Positions 8,901 to 18,829 of a DNA stretch of 64,000 nucleotides are shown one piece after another. Below the pieces are notes generated by a model. It saw only the letters and a program-made list of their open reading frames with translations. It did not search any database and was not told where the DNA came from. Made by a program: the position numbers and the translations under genes. This DNA is from Chloracidobacterium sp. (GTDB lineage: Bacteria > Acidobacteriota > Blastocatellia > Pyrinomonadales > Pyrinomonadaceae): NCBI GenBank assembly GCA_016711345.1, contig JADJTD010000001.1, forward strand, positions 3,412,001 through 3,476,000. Reading direction: 5' to 3'. The first letter of the stretch is position 1; each line of letters starts with the position of its first letter.

Positions 8901-10145
8901 ATGAGCCAATTTCATCGTCCAGAAGAACTGCTAGCCTGTTCATTTTGTGGTAAATCACAAAATGATGTACGCAAACTGATCGCTGGTCCAGGCGTGTATG
9001 TGTGTAACGAGTGCATCGACATCTGCAATGAGATCATAAATGACGACGAGCAGACCGCGTCAACTGCGGTTCGAACCAATCTGCCAAAACCGGCAGAGAT
9101 CAAGGGCTATCTCGACGAATATGTTATCGGCCAGGACGAATCTAAAAAGCGGCTCTCAGTGGCTGTTTACCAGCACTATAAGCGTCTGGAACTAGCCAAA
9201 CGCCGCAGCGACATCGAGCTTCAAAAATCAAATATTCTGCTCATTGGCCCAACCGGCACCGGAAAAACTTTGCTTGCACAGACGCTTGCGCGCCAATTGA
9301 GCGTGCCATTTTGCATTGTTGATGCGACGAGCCTGACCGAGGCTGGTTATGTTGGCGAGGATGTTGAGAATATTTTGCTTAGGCTTCTTCAGGCGGCTGG
9401 CGGCGATCTTGAAAAGGCACAGACAGGCATTATCTACATCGACGAGATCGACAAAATATGCCGCAAGGATGATAACCCTTCGATCACGCGAGACGTGTCG
9501 GGCGAAGGCGTTCAGCAGGCACTTTTGAAAATTCTTGAAGGCACAGTCGCGAACATTCCTGCCGGCGGCGGACGCAAACATCCGCAGCAGGATTTTCAAC
9601 AGCTCGACACCACGAATATCCTTTTCATTTGCGGCGGAGCGTTTATCGGACTTGAAAAAGTCGTCGAAAAACGTTTTCGCAATAAGTCTCTAGGCTTTCA
9701 GGCCGATGTCAAAACCAATCGTCAACGACATATAGAATCGATCGACAAACTTGAGCCGGAAGATCTGATCCACTATGGACTGATACCCGAATTCGTGGGA
9801 CGTTTGCCAGTCATAGGAGTTCTTCGCGAACTCGACGAATCGGCGCTCATCACGATTCTTACGGAGCCGAAAAACTCACTTATCAAGCAGTATCAGAAGA
9901 AATTCGAGTTTGATAATATCTCGCTGAAATTTACGGACGGTGCGGTAGCGGCGATCGCCCATGAAGCTCACAAACGCAAGGTCGGTGCCCGAGGACTAAT
10001 GATGATCCTCGAAGAAACACTGCTCGAATCAATGTATCATTTGCCGTCGGAGAAGAAGGTGAAAGAGATCGTCGTTACCAAGGAAATGATCGAACGAAAA
10101 GCACCGGTATTTGAAGTCGTTCCGCGAAGCGAAGAAGCCGCTTGA
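8901..10145 (+). CDS. clpX: ATP-dependent Clp protease ATPase subunit ClpX
   Basis: This AAA+ unfoldase docks on ClpP. The N-terminal zinc-binding domain has Cys13, Cys16, Cys35 and Cys38 (CSFC...CNEC). Walker A is GPTGTGKT near residue 115 and Walker B is IIYIDEIDKI. The sensor/pore region includes GYVGEDVE, and the C-terminal sensor 2 lies in RKVGARGLM. The 414-residue length is typical. The gene is immediately downstream of clpP and convergent with engB, whose end is only 23 bp away. Confidence 0.97.
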   Translation: MSQFHRPEELLACSFCGKSQNDVRKLIAGPGVYVCNECIDICNEIINDDEQTASTAVRTNLPKPAEIKGYLDEYVIGQDESKKRLSVAVYQHYKRLELAKRRSDIELQKSNILLIGPTGTGKTLLAQTLARQLSVPFCIVDATSLTEAGYVGEDVENILLRLLQAAGGDLEKAQTGIIYIDEIDKICRKDDNPSITRDVSGEGVQQALLKILEGTVANIPAGGGRKHPQQDFQQLDTTNILFICGGAFIGLEKVVEKRFRNKSLGFQADVKTNRQRHIESIDKLEPEDLIHYGLIPEFVGRLPVIGVLRELDESALITILTEPKNSLIKQYQKKFEFDNISLKFTDGAVAAIAHEAHKRKVGARGLMMILEETLLESMYHLPSEKKVKEIVVTKEMIERKAPVFEVVPRSEEAA

Positions 10146-10168
10146 ACTTAGACTTTATAGAATCAGTC

Positions 10169-10747
10169 TTAACCCTTAATTGCAGATTTGATCTCGTTCC
10201 AGAGTTCATCTCGACCTCGCCCGGTTTGAGCGGAGTAGGCGAGGATCTTTGAGTTGTTTAGCTGCTTTTCCGCAGCATTAAGAGATTTTCGCAGTTCGTT
10301 ATTTGAAAGCTTGTCAGCCTTGGTCGCAACGACAATATGCGGTTTTTCGTGATGGTTCAGCCACTCATTCAACTGCAAGTCGAGACTTGTCGGCCCGTGT
10401 CGAGCATCGATTAACTGCACGCAGAGAGCTAATTCTTCACGTTGGGCCAAATAATTTTCGGCCATTTTACCCCAATCGGCACGCATAGTTTTAGACACGC
10501 GGGCATATCCGTAACCAGGCAGATCGGTGAAATAAAAATTTTCGTTGATCAGGAAAAAGTTGATACTTTGCGTACGGCCGGGCGTGTTCGATGTTCGAGC
10601 CAAGCCTCTGCGAAGCAAAAGGGAATTGATGAGCGAAGATTTTCCGACGTTTGACCTTCCTAAAAAAGATATCTCTGGCAAATGATCAGTGACCCAGTGC
10701 TCTTTTTCAAACGCACTCTTAATAAAATCGGCGGAGATAATCTTCAT
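10169..10747 (-). CDS. engB: Ribosome biogenesis GTPase EngB (YsxC/YihA)
   Basis: This small essential GTPase is needed for 50S subunit assembly. The G1 motif is GRSNVGKSSLIN (about residues 30-41), G3 is DLPGYG, G4 is ATKAD and G5 is near SAQTG. At 192 residues it is normal. It is 19 bp downstream of lon on the same strand, so the two are probably one operon. Lon-engB adjacency is common, but here the pair faces clpX rather than following it. Confidence 0.95.
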   Translation of the reverse strand: MKIISADFIKSAFEKEHWVTDHLPEISFLGRSNVGKSSLINSLLLRRGLARTSNTPGRTQSINFFLINENFYFTDLPGYGYARVSKTMRADWGKMAENYLAQREELALCVQLIDARHGPTSLDLQLNEWLNHHEKPHIVVATKADKLSNNELRKSLNAAEKQLNNSKILAYSAQTGRGRDELWNEIKSAIKG

Positions 10748-10766
10748 TTAGTTAGTCAGAGACCTG

Positions 10767-13190
10767 CTATTTTAGATCAGCCGATATTTCCTGCGATCCT
10801 GCATCGGGATTCCATATCTGCGGAGTTTCTATGTTCTCGACAGCGATGTTGCCTTCCAATGCAAAATTGAGAACTTCATCGATCGTATCCACAAGGTGTA
10901 TCGTAAGATCGTCGCGGACCTCCTCGGGAATATCGACCAAATCCTTCTCATTTTCCTGTGAAAGAATCAAAGTCTTCAGGCCAAATCGATGAGCAGCAAG
11001 CAATTTCTCTTTCACACCGCCAATAGGTAGAATCTTGCCTCGCAGAGTGATCTCACCCGTCATTGCGACATTATGCCGCGCCGCTTTTCGAGTCATAGCG
11101 GAAACCATTGCGGTTGCCATTGTAATGCCCGCACTTGGTCCGTCTTTAGGGATAGCTCCTTCAGGCACATGAATGTGAAGGTCGTATTCCCTGAAAACCG
11201 TCGGATCGATGCCAAGTTCTTCGGCCCTCGTCCTTACGCAGGTCAAAGCGGCTTTGGCCGATTCCTGCATAACCTCGCCGAGTTTGCCTGTTAACGTGAC
11301 CTCACCTTTGCCTTTTACAAGCGTCGCTTCTACCTGCAAAACGTCACCGCCAACTTCCGTCCATGCCAAACCGTTTACAAGGCCAATCTCGCTCTTGCGG
11401 GCAATGTCCTGTTTGCGGAACCGAATTGTGCCAAGTAATTCCTTGACCTTGTCGGCGTCGATAACAACACGAAAATCAGTCTTGTCTTCCGTTGAGACGA
11501 ATTGTCGTGCGATCTTGCGCAGGCAAGAGCCGATCTCGCGCTCTAGGTTGCGAACGCCTGCTTCTCGTGTGTAATGACGGATGATCTCCAAAATTCCTTC
11601 ATCGGTAAACACGACGCTATCTTTATCAATACCAGAGTTCTCGCACTGCTTACCGATCAGATGCTGCTTTGCGATCTCGATCTTTTCGCGTTCGGTATAG
11701 CCCGACAAGGTTAATATTTCAAGCCTGTCTTGCAATGCCGGTGGGATGGTATGAAGTACATTTGCGGTCGCAATAAAAAAGACATGTGACAGGTCGTAAT
11801 CTACATCTAAATAGTGGTCCCGGAACGTGCTGTTCTGCTCGGGGTCTAGCACTTCTAATAAAGCCGCGCTTGGATCGCCGCGATAATCGCGTCCGAGTTT
11901 ATCCACTTCGTCCAATAAGATGACCGGATTAGTTGTTCCGGCGCGCTTCATTAACTGAACGATCTGTCCCGGCATCGAACCGATATACGTCCGACGATGT
12001 CCGCGAATTTCTGCTTCATCATGTACTCCGCCTAGAGCAAGACGGACGAATTTACGTCCTGTGGCATTGGCAATCGATTTGCCAAGAGATGTCTTACCAA
12101 CGCCAGGAGCGCCTGCAAAACACAAAATCGTTCCTTTCGGATTTTTAACAAGCTGGCGTACGGCGAGGAATTCCAATATGCGTTCCTTTATCTTTTCGAG
12201 GCCGTAATGATCTTCGTTCAATGTCCTTTCAGCTTCTGCAAGGTCCTCGATCTCCTCGGATCTTGCCGTCCATGGTACATTTATCAACCAGTCGAGATAT
12301 GTCCTTGCAACAGTTCCTTCTGCCGACATCGGAGGCATTGCTTCAAGGCGGGAAAATTCCTGCATTGCCTTTTCGGTCGCTTCTTCGGTCATGCCTGCAT
12401 TCAATATTTTCTTTTTCAGATCTTCAAGCTCGGCTTTTTCATCTTTGCGGCCGAGTTCTTTGTGAATTGCCTTGATCTGTTCGTTGAGATAGTACTCGCG
12501 CTGATGTTTGTCCATCTGCTTTTTCGTTCGCGAATGGATATTGCGGTCCATCTGCTTCTTTTCGATCTCAGCCTCAAGAATAGTGATCAGCATTTGCAAT
12601 CGTCCGGCAACAGAAGCGGTTTCGAGAAGTTCCTGCTTTTCCTGAACGTCGATACGGAGGTGAGACGACATTGAGTCCGCGATCTGCGCAGCCGAAACTC
12701 CGCGCAGGCTAGCGTGAAGAGCGTCCGAATAAGCGTCGGGCGAAACACGCAAAAACTGCTCGACCAGCGTATGGATCTTTTGCAGCAAACCGTCTGTGTG
12801 GTAGCCAGATTCATCAGTCGAAACTAAGCGTTTGACATGGGCAAAAAACATCCCGTCCGCGTCATGCTCGACACGAACCGCTCTCCCGCGTTCACGTCCT
12901 TCGACGACGACCTTTATCTGTCCGTTGTCCTGACGCTGCGCCTGCAATATCCTGCCGAGCGTGCCTGTTGAGTAGATTTGATCCGGAGACGGTTCATCGA
13001 CCGTAGCGTCGTGCTGAGTCGCAAGAAATATCTGCCGCTCGCCGGCCATTGCCTGCTCAAGAGCGGCTACCGATGAAGGTCGACCGATCTTGAATGCAAC
13101 CTTAGTAAAAGGAAAAATAACGACGTCACGGATGGGAACCATCGGAAAACGCTCGATGTCTGAAGGCATTTGGTCTGTAAATTCTTGCAT
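10767..13190 (-). CDS. lon: ATP-dependent protease La (Lon)
   Basis: Lon is a cytoplasmic AAA+ protease for misfolded and regulatory proteins. The N-terminal substrate domain begins FPMVPIRDVVIFPF. Walker A is FAGAPGVGKTSLG and Walker B is PVILLDEVDKLG. The C-terminal peptidase domain has the catalytic serine in PKDGPSAGITMATAM and the lysine in the GGVKEKLLAAHR region. The 807 residues match LonA. The start ATG 13190 gives MQEFTDQMPSD, with no better alternative. Confidence 0.96.
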   Translation of the reverse strand: MQEFTDQMPSDIERFPMVPIRDVVIFPFTKVAFKIGRPSSVAALEQAMAGERQIFLATQHDATVDEPSPDQIYSTGTLGRILQAQRQDNGQIKVVVEGRERGRAVRVEHDADGMFFAHVKRLVSTDESGYHTDGLLQKIHTLVEQFLRVSPDAYSDALHASLRGVSAAQIADSMSSHLRIDVQEKQELLETASVAGRLQMLITILEAEIEKKQMDRNIHSRTKKQMDKHQREYYLNEQIKAIHKELGRKDEKAELEDLKKKILNAGMTEEATEKAMQEFSRLEAMPPMSAEGTVARTYLDWLINVPWTARSEEIEDLAEAERTLNEDHYGLEKIKERILEFLAVRQLVKNPKGTILCFAGAPGVGKTSLGKSIANATGRKFVRLALGGVHDEAEIRGHRRTYIGSMPGQIVQLMKRAGTTNPVILLDEVDKLGRDYRGDPSAALLEVLDPEQNSTFRDHYLDVDYDLSHVFFIATANVLHTIPPALQDRLEILTLSGYTEREKIEIAKQHLIGKQCENSGIDKDSVVFTDEGILEIIRHYTREAGVRNLEREIGSCLRKIARQFVSTEDKTDFRVVIDADKVKELLGTIRFRKQDIARKSEIGLVNGLAWTEVGGDVLQVEATLVKGKGEVTLTGKLGEVMQESAKAALTCVRTRAEELGIDPTVFREYDLHIHVPEGAIPKDGPSAGITMATAMVSAMTRKAARHNVAMTGEITLRGKILPIGGVKEKLLAAHRFGLKTLILSQENEKDLVDIPEEVRDDLTIHLVDTIDEVLNFALEGNIAVENIETPQIWNPDAGSQEISADLK

Positions 13191-13483
13191 ACTGGAAAAT
13201 CTCTATGGAAAAGGCTCTGTCAGTTCGAAAAGTGGTTGTGATTCTATTTACGCAAAATCGAAATACAAAAGCAATACGAATTTTGCCCGAACACCCATAA
13301 TTTGCCTTTGCTTTTTCTATAAAGGCACATTGACGCGTTGATTTTACTTTTTTGTATCCAGGTAATTGGGGCGCCGAAAATATAGTTGGCAATGCCTTTT
13401 GTACGCAGCCGTACATACATTTATCTTCAAAACCGGCATGGTTCTATGGAGAGAGTAACAAACTTTACAGAAAGAGAGGAAAT

Positions 13484-13696
13484 ATGGATAAATTTGTAGT
13501 TGAAAAAGAAGTGATTCCGGTCGAAAGCGGTGGCGGAACAGCGAGTAATTTCATTTGGGCGATCGCATTTATTATTATCGTCGGCATGATCGTTGGAGCC
13601 CTCTATTACAGCGGTTTCCTGCGTCGTGCCGCCAATCCGGTGCCTCAAAAGATAAATGTCGAAGTCACGGCGCCCGCCGCTCCCGCAAATCGCTAG
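13484..13696 (+). CDS. Small single-span membrane protein
   Basis: The protein has 70 residues: a charged N-terminus (MDKFVVEKEVIPVESGGG), one hydrophobic helix (FIWAIAFIIIVGMIVGALYY, about residues 24-43) and a short Pro/Ala-rich tail. The start is set by GAGAGGA at 13474-13480, just before ATG 13484. A longer frame from 13352 lacks a ribosome site and codes for unlikely sequence. It has its own terminator at 13727-13754. No family is recognised. Confidence 0.65.
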   Translation: MDKFVVEKEVIPVESGGGTASNFIWAIAFIIIVGMIVGALYYSGFLRRAANPVPQKINVEVTAPAAPANR

Positions 13697-13726
13697 CCTG
13701 CTTTTACATCCCTCATATTTTCAGCA

Positions 13727-13754
13727 AGGCCTCAGTTTAGTTGAGGCCTGTTTT
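13727..13754 (+). terminator. Rho-independent terminator
   Basis: Arms AGGCCTCA (13727-13734) and TGAGGCCT (13742-13749) enclose a 7-nt loop and are followed by GTTTT. It sits 31 bp after the small membrane protein gene. Confidence 0.75.
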
Positions 13755-13801
13755 GAACTGGATGTCGTTTGTGTTACATTTTTGGTGAAATCTTTGCCAA
13801 G

Positions 13802-14083
13802 ATGAACCCTGTTGTAATCGTCCAGGTCAGGAGTAGCGTTGCTGGTCGCGAGCAAGTAAGAGAGTTGCGCGGTATTGTTGAGATCGAGCACGCCGCAATT
13901 GGCGTGCTTGTTACTTCTAATCCGCCTACAACGCCGATGATCGAGGAAGCTACTTCGGCCGGAACATACCACTCAGACGAACTAGATCGCGATTATCCAA
14001 AGATACAGATTCTCAGTGCTAATGACCTTCTAGCCGGAAAAAAAATAATCCAGCCCCCCGGAACAAAGATGATCGAAGTATAA
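13802..14083 (+). CDS. Orphan restriction-endonuclease-like domain fragment
   Basis: The 93-residue product resembles the C-terminal nuclease-like domain that often follows adenine-specific DNA methyltransferases: VIVQVRSSVAGREQVRELRG, then AAIGVLVTSNPPTTPMIEEA, SAGTYHSDELDRDYPKIQIL and a GKKIIQPP end. Recognition is by pattern memory. The N-terminal part of that domain, and any methyltransferase, are absent; upstream DNA up to the terminator at 13754 holds no matching frame. It may be a decayed remnant or a free-standing small protein. The codons look intact and there is no internal stop. Confidence 0.5.
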   Translation: MNPVVIVQVRSSVAGREQVRELRGIVEIEHAAIGVLVTSNPPTTPMIEEATSAGTYHSDELDRDYPKIQILSANDLLAGKKIIQPPGTKMIEV

Positions 14084-14143
14084 AGCGAAGAATCCTCCCT
14101 GAGTGGTTTTTGTTGCTTAAAGGCAAAAAAATCGATTTTTTGG

Positions 14144-14172
14144 TTGATTTTTGGTATTGAATATTGTAATAA
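14144..14172 (+). promoter_or_regulatory. Possible rho promoter
   Basis: TTGATT (14144-14149) and TAATAA (14167-14172) are 17 bp apart in very AT-rich DNA, about 200 bp before the rho start. A long leader would suit the known autoregulation of rho, but this is tentative. Confidence 0.3.
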
Positions 14173-14372
14173 TTGATTTTCCCGAATAATATCTGGGTAT
14201 CGCGTTAAAGCTTTGTGGCTTAATTCACTGGCAATACTACATACAATCCATACGATTTTCTCCGTCCTATAAGTTTTATCCTTTTTCGTTTAAGCGTCAC
14301 GCGCGAGGGAAATTGTAATAGTCGCTGAACTAATAAGTGCAGTTCTCTGATTCTCATTTTTATTTGACTGAC

Positions 14373-15803
<1,431 letters not shown>

Positions 15804-15826
15804 TTGGTTAATTGTGAATTGTGAAT

Positions 15827-15868
15827 CGTGAATAGCAGAAAGCCGTTTGATGTTTTCTGCTATTCGCG
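15827..15868. repeat. 15-bp hairpin between rho and glgA
   Basis: CGTGAATAGCAGAAA (15827-15841) pairs with TTTCTGCTATTCGCG (15854-15868), all 15 positions if one G-U is allowed. No T-run follows, so it is not a standard terminator. It belongs to the same AATTGTGAAT intergenic type as the region at 2206-2298 and precedes the glgA start by 26 bp. Confidence 0.6.
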
Positions 15869-15893
15869 ATTTACTATTTACGCTTCTCATTTT

Positions 15894-17318
15894 ATGCGTG
15901 TTGCCGTAATTTCTGCTGAGGCAGTTCCATATTCAAAGACCGGAGGGCTTGGTGATGTTGCCGGGGCTTTACCAAAGGCTTTGAAGCAGATCGGCATCGA
16001 TTCACTGCTTATCACCCCTTGTTATTGGCAGACCAAGGGCGAATATCTCTGGCAAACGGCTATTGACGATCTCTGGGTGACCTGGCGCGGGCGTCCCTAC
16101 CATGCTAAGGCCTTTTACAGCGAAGCAAATGGTTCGCCAACCTTTTTGATCGACGCCCCGTCGTTATTCCATCGTGATTCGATCTACGGCTACACAGAAG
16201 ACTACGAACGGTTTGCATTTTTTAATCACGCTGCATTGGCATTATTGGAGCGTATCGGTAGGGCACCGGACATTGTTCATCTGAACGACTGGCATTGTGG
16301 TTTTGCAGCTGTAGAGATCGCGTCAAGACGTCGTTACGAACAGTATTGGCAGGGAACGCGAACTGTATTTTCCATACACAATATGGCCTATCAGGGCGGC
16401 TTTGGACTGGGCGAATTACCTGCATTAGGCTTTACTTCTGACTTTGCGGTAAGTAGTTTTAGTTTCAATGGTTATGCTTCTGCAATGAAGGCAGGACTTG
16501 AAGTTTCTGATACGATTTCTTCAGTCTCAAAACGTTATGGTTATGAGATCCAGACCGGCGAATTTGGTTATGGGCTAGACTGGCTTACACGCCAGCGGGC
16601 AAACCGTCTGATCGGAATTACAAACGGCGTCGATTACGAGGTTTGGAACCCTGAAACAGACTTGGAACTGCCGACGCATTTTTCAATAAATGACTTAAGC
16701 GGTAAAAAAGAGTGTAAACGCGCTCTATTAGAGCAATTTCAGTTGCCCATTGAACTCGACCTCCCCATTTTTGCTGGTGTTACGCGCCTTACATCACAGA
16801 AAGGAGTCGAATTAATAAAACAGGGTGCTGGCGACATTCTCGCCGCAGGCGGATACTTTATTGCTCTTGGGTCAGGCGAAAAAGATTCGGAAAAGTTTCT
16901 ACAGACCCTGCGTGATTATGCACCTTCGCGTGTCGGCGTCTATATCGGTTACAATGAAAGCTTGGCACATTTAATCGAAGCCGGCGCGGATATGTTCCTT
17001 ATGCCGTCGAAGTTTGAGCCTTGCGGATTGAACCAAATGTATTCGTTAAGATACGGGACTGTGCCGATAGTTCGGGCGGTCGGCGGCTTGGATGATACTG
17101 TGCAGAATTTTGATGCCGTGAGCGGGACCGGAAACGGATTTAAATTTTCGGAGTACCGAGCAGATAAACTAATTGAGAAAATATACGAGGCTCGCTTTGC
17201 GTACGAAGACAAAACGACTTGGGCAAAGATCCAACGTAACGGAATGTCGGTTGATAACTCATGGGAAAATGCAGCGAGAAATTATGTTGAACTATACGAT
17301 TGGACACTTCGCAATTGA
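15894..17318 (+). CDS. glgA: Glycogen (starch) synthase, ADP-glucose type
   Basis: This GT5 enzyme elongates alpha-1,4-glucan. The N-terminus from ATG 15894 is MRVAVISAEAVPYSKTGGLG, with the KTGGL ADP-glucose motif at residues 15-19. HLNDWHCGF and SIHNMAYQG are family motifs, and the C-terminal domain has PSKFEPCGLNQMYSLRYGT with the catalytic Glu. At 474 residues it is full length. A longer reading from GTG 15828 would start inside the repeat hairpin and is rejected. The matching degradative enzyme GlgP is at 27505-29688. purA follows after 9 bp. Confidence 0.95.
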   Translation: MRVAVISAEAVPYSKTGGLGDVAGALPKALKQIGIDSLLITPCYWQTKGEYLWQTAIDDLWVTWRGRPYHAKAFYSEANGSPTFLIDAPSLFHRDSIYGYTEDYERFAFFNHAALALLERIGRAPDIVHLNDWHCGFAAVEIASRRRYEQYWQGTRTVFSIHNMAYQGGFGLGELPALGFTSDFAVSSFSFNGYASAMKAGLEVSDTISSVSKRYGYEIQTGEFGYGLDWLTRQRANRLIGITNGVDYEVWNPETDLELPTHFSINDLSGKKECKRALLEQFQLPIELDLPIFAGVTRLTSQKGVELIKQGAGDILAAGGYFIALGSGEKDSEKFLQTLRDYAPSRVGVYIGYNESLAHLIEAGADMFLMPSKFEPCGLNQMYSLRYGTVPIVRAVGGLDDTVQNFDAVSGTGNGFKFSEYRADKLIEKIYEARFAYEDKTTWAKIQRNGMSVDNSWENAARNYVELYDWTLRN

Positions 17319-17327
17319 GAATAACGG

Positions 17328-18638
17328 ATGATAATTGTAATAATCGGGGCCCAGTGGGGCGATGAGGGAAAAGGAAAGGTTGTCGATCTGCTGGCGGACC
17401 GGTTTGATATCGTGTCTCGTTATCAAGGAGGACACAATGCGGGGCATAGCGTTTATGTAGGCGATAACGCCTTTGTTTTAAGGCTTTTGCCGTCTGGCAT
17501 TATTCACGAAGACAAAACGTGCGTGCTCGGCAATGGCATGGTCATCGACCCGAAGGCATTTTTCGAAGAGGTCGATCAGATCGCCGAAAAGGGAATTTCA
17601 GTCACGCCTGACCGGCTCAAGGTTTCGAGCCGAGCTCATCTGATAATGCCGTATCACCGTGCGTTGGATCACACATCGGAAGAAAGGCTTGGCAATGAGA
17701 AGATTGGCACGACCTTACGTGGCATCGGTCCCGCATACGAAGACAAAGCAGGACGGCGCGGCATTCGTGTTGCCGACGCGATGTCGCCGGAGTTGCTAAA
17801 ACTTCGGATCGAACGCAACCTCGAAGAAGCAAATCGCATTATTGTCCTTTTTGGACAACAGCCGCTTCGTGCGGATGAAATACTCGAGGAGATCTCGCCG
17901 CTTGTTGAACGCTTAAGACCTTTCGTTTGCGAAACCTCGCATTTTCTTGCCGAAGCCCGAAAATCGAAGAAAAAAATATTGCTTGAGGGTGCTCAGGCGA
18001 CATTGCTGGATGTCGATCATGGCACGTATCCGTATGTGACTTCGTCAAATCCGACAGCCGGCGGAGCGTCGGTCGGTGCCGGCATACCGCCGCATCATAT
18101 CACCGGAGTTCTCGGCATTGTACGTACATACGCTACACGAGTGGGCGAAGGGCCATTCCCAACCGAGATGGTCGAATCTGAAGAGGACATGGCGAATCTG
18201 ATTCGCCAACGCGGCCGTGAATACGGTTCGGTTACAAAGCGACCGCGTCGATGCGGTTGGTTTGATGCAGTAGCGACTCGTTATGCTGCGGAACTGAACG
18301 GATTCGATTCGGTTGCACTTACAAAACTTGATGTGCTTGACGCTTTGGATGAGATCAAGGTTTGTGTGGGCTACGAGATCAATGGCGAACGCATCGACAC
18401 CTTTCCTGCCGTATCTAGCGAGCTTCGTCTCATTAAACCCGTTTATGAAACCTTACCTGGCTGGATGAGCGAAACGCTTGGCATTACTGCATTTGATAAA
18501 TTACCTTCAAAAGCAAAGGCTTATGTCGAATTTCTCTCTGCCCAGATTGGTGTCGAGATTGGCTTGATCTCTACAGGTCCCGAACGCGATCAGACAATAA
18601 TCCTAAAAGATTCAGTTATGGAAGGATGGTTCAAATGA
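17328..18638 (+). CDS. purA: Adenylosuccinate synthetase
   Basis: PurA converts IMP and aspartate to adenylosuccinate with GTP, the first step from IMP to AMP. The N-terminus carries the P-loop-like GAQWGDEGKGKV (residues 7-18). GGHNAGH supplies the IMP-site histidine, and GIGPAYEDKAGRRGIR and TKRPRRCGWFD are further family blocks. At 436 residues it is full length. It starts 9 bp after glgA, so co-transcription is likely despite unrelated pathways. Confidence 0.97.
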   Translation: MIIVIIGAQWGDEGKGKVVDLLADRFDIVSRYQGGHNAGHSVYVGDNAFVLRLLPSGIIHEDKTCVLGNGMVIDPKAFFEEVDQIAEKGISVTPDRLKVSSRAHLIMPYHRALDHTSEERLGNEKIGTTLRGIGPAYEDKAGRRGIRVADAMSPELLKLRIERNLEEANRIIVLFGQQPLRADEILEEISPLVERLRPFVCETSHFLAEARKSKKKILLEGAQATLLDVDHGTYPYVTSSNPTAGGASVGAGIPPHHITGVLGIVRTYATRVGEGPFPTEMVESEEDMANLIRQRGREYGSVTKRPRRCGWFDAVATRYAAELNGFDSVALTKLDVLDALDEIKVCVGYEINGERIDTFPAVSSELRLIKPVYETLPGWMSETLGITAFDKLPSKAKAYVEFLSAQIGVEIGLISTGPERDQTIILKDSVMEGWFK

Positions 18639-18717
18639 TGCAGGTTGTGAAATGCTCAATGAAGAAAGTGTTGAACATTTTGCATTTTACATTTTGCACT
18701 GTAGAATTATCGTTTGT

Positions 18718-18793
18718 GGTCCGATAGCTCAGTCGGTAGAGCAAGTGGCTTTTAACCACTGGGTCGCAGGTTCGAGTCCTGCTCGGATCACCA
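18718..18793 (+). tRNA. tRNA-Lys (anticodon UUU)
   Basis: The acceptor arms GGTCCGA/TCGGATC pair with one G-U. The anticodon stem AGTGG/CCACT encloses CTTTTAA, giving TTT. The D arm GCTCAGTCGGTAGAGC, T arm AGGTTCGAGTCCT and an encoded CCA end complete a 76-nt tRNA. Confidence 0.97.
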
Positions 18794-18804
18794 TTTTCAA
18801 TTAG

Positions 18805-18829
18805 AAGTGTCCGCTTGTGGGCACTTTTT
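18805..18829 (+). terminator. Rho-independent terminator after tRNA-Lys
   Basis: AAGTGTCC (18805-18812) pairs with GGGCACTT (18819-18826) with one G-U, followed by T5. The T-run touches the stop codon of the convergent VWA gene. Confidence 0.7.
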
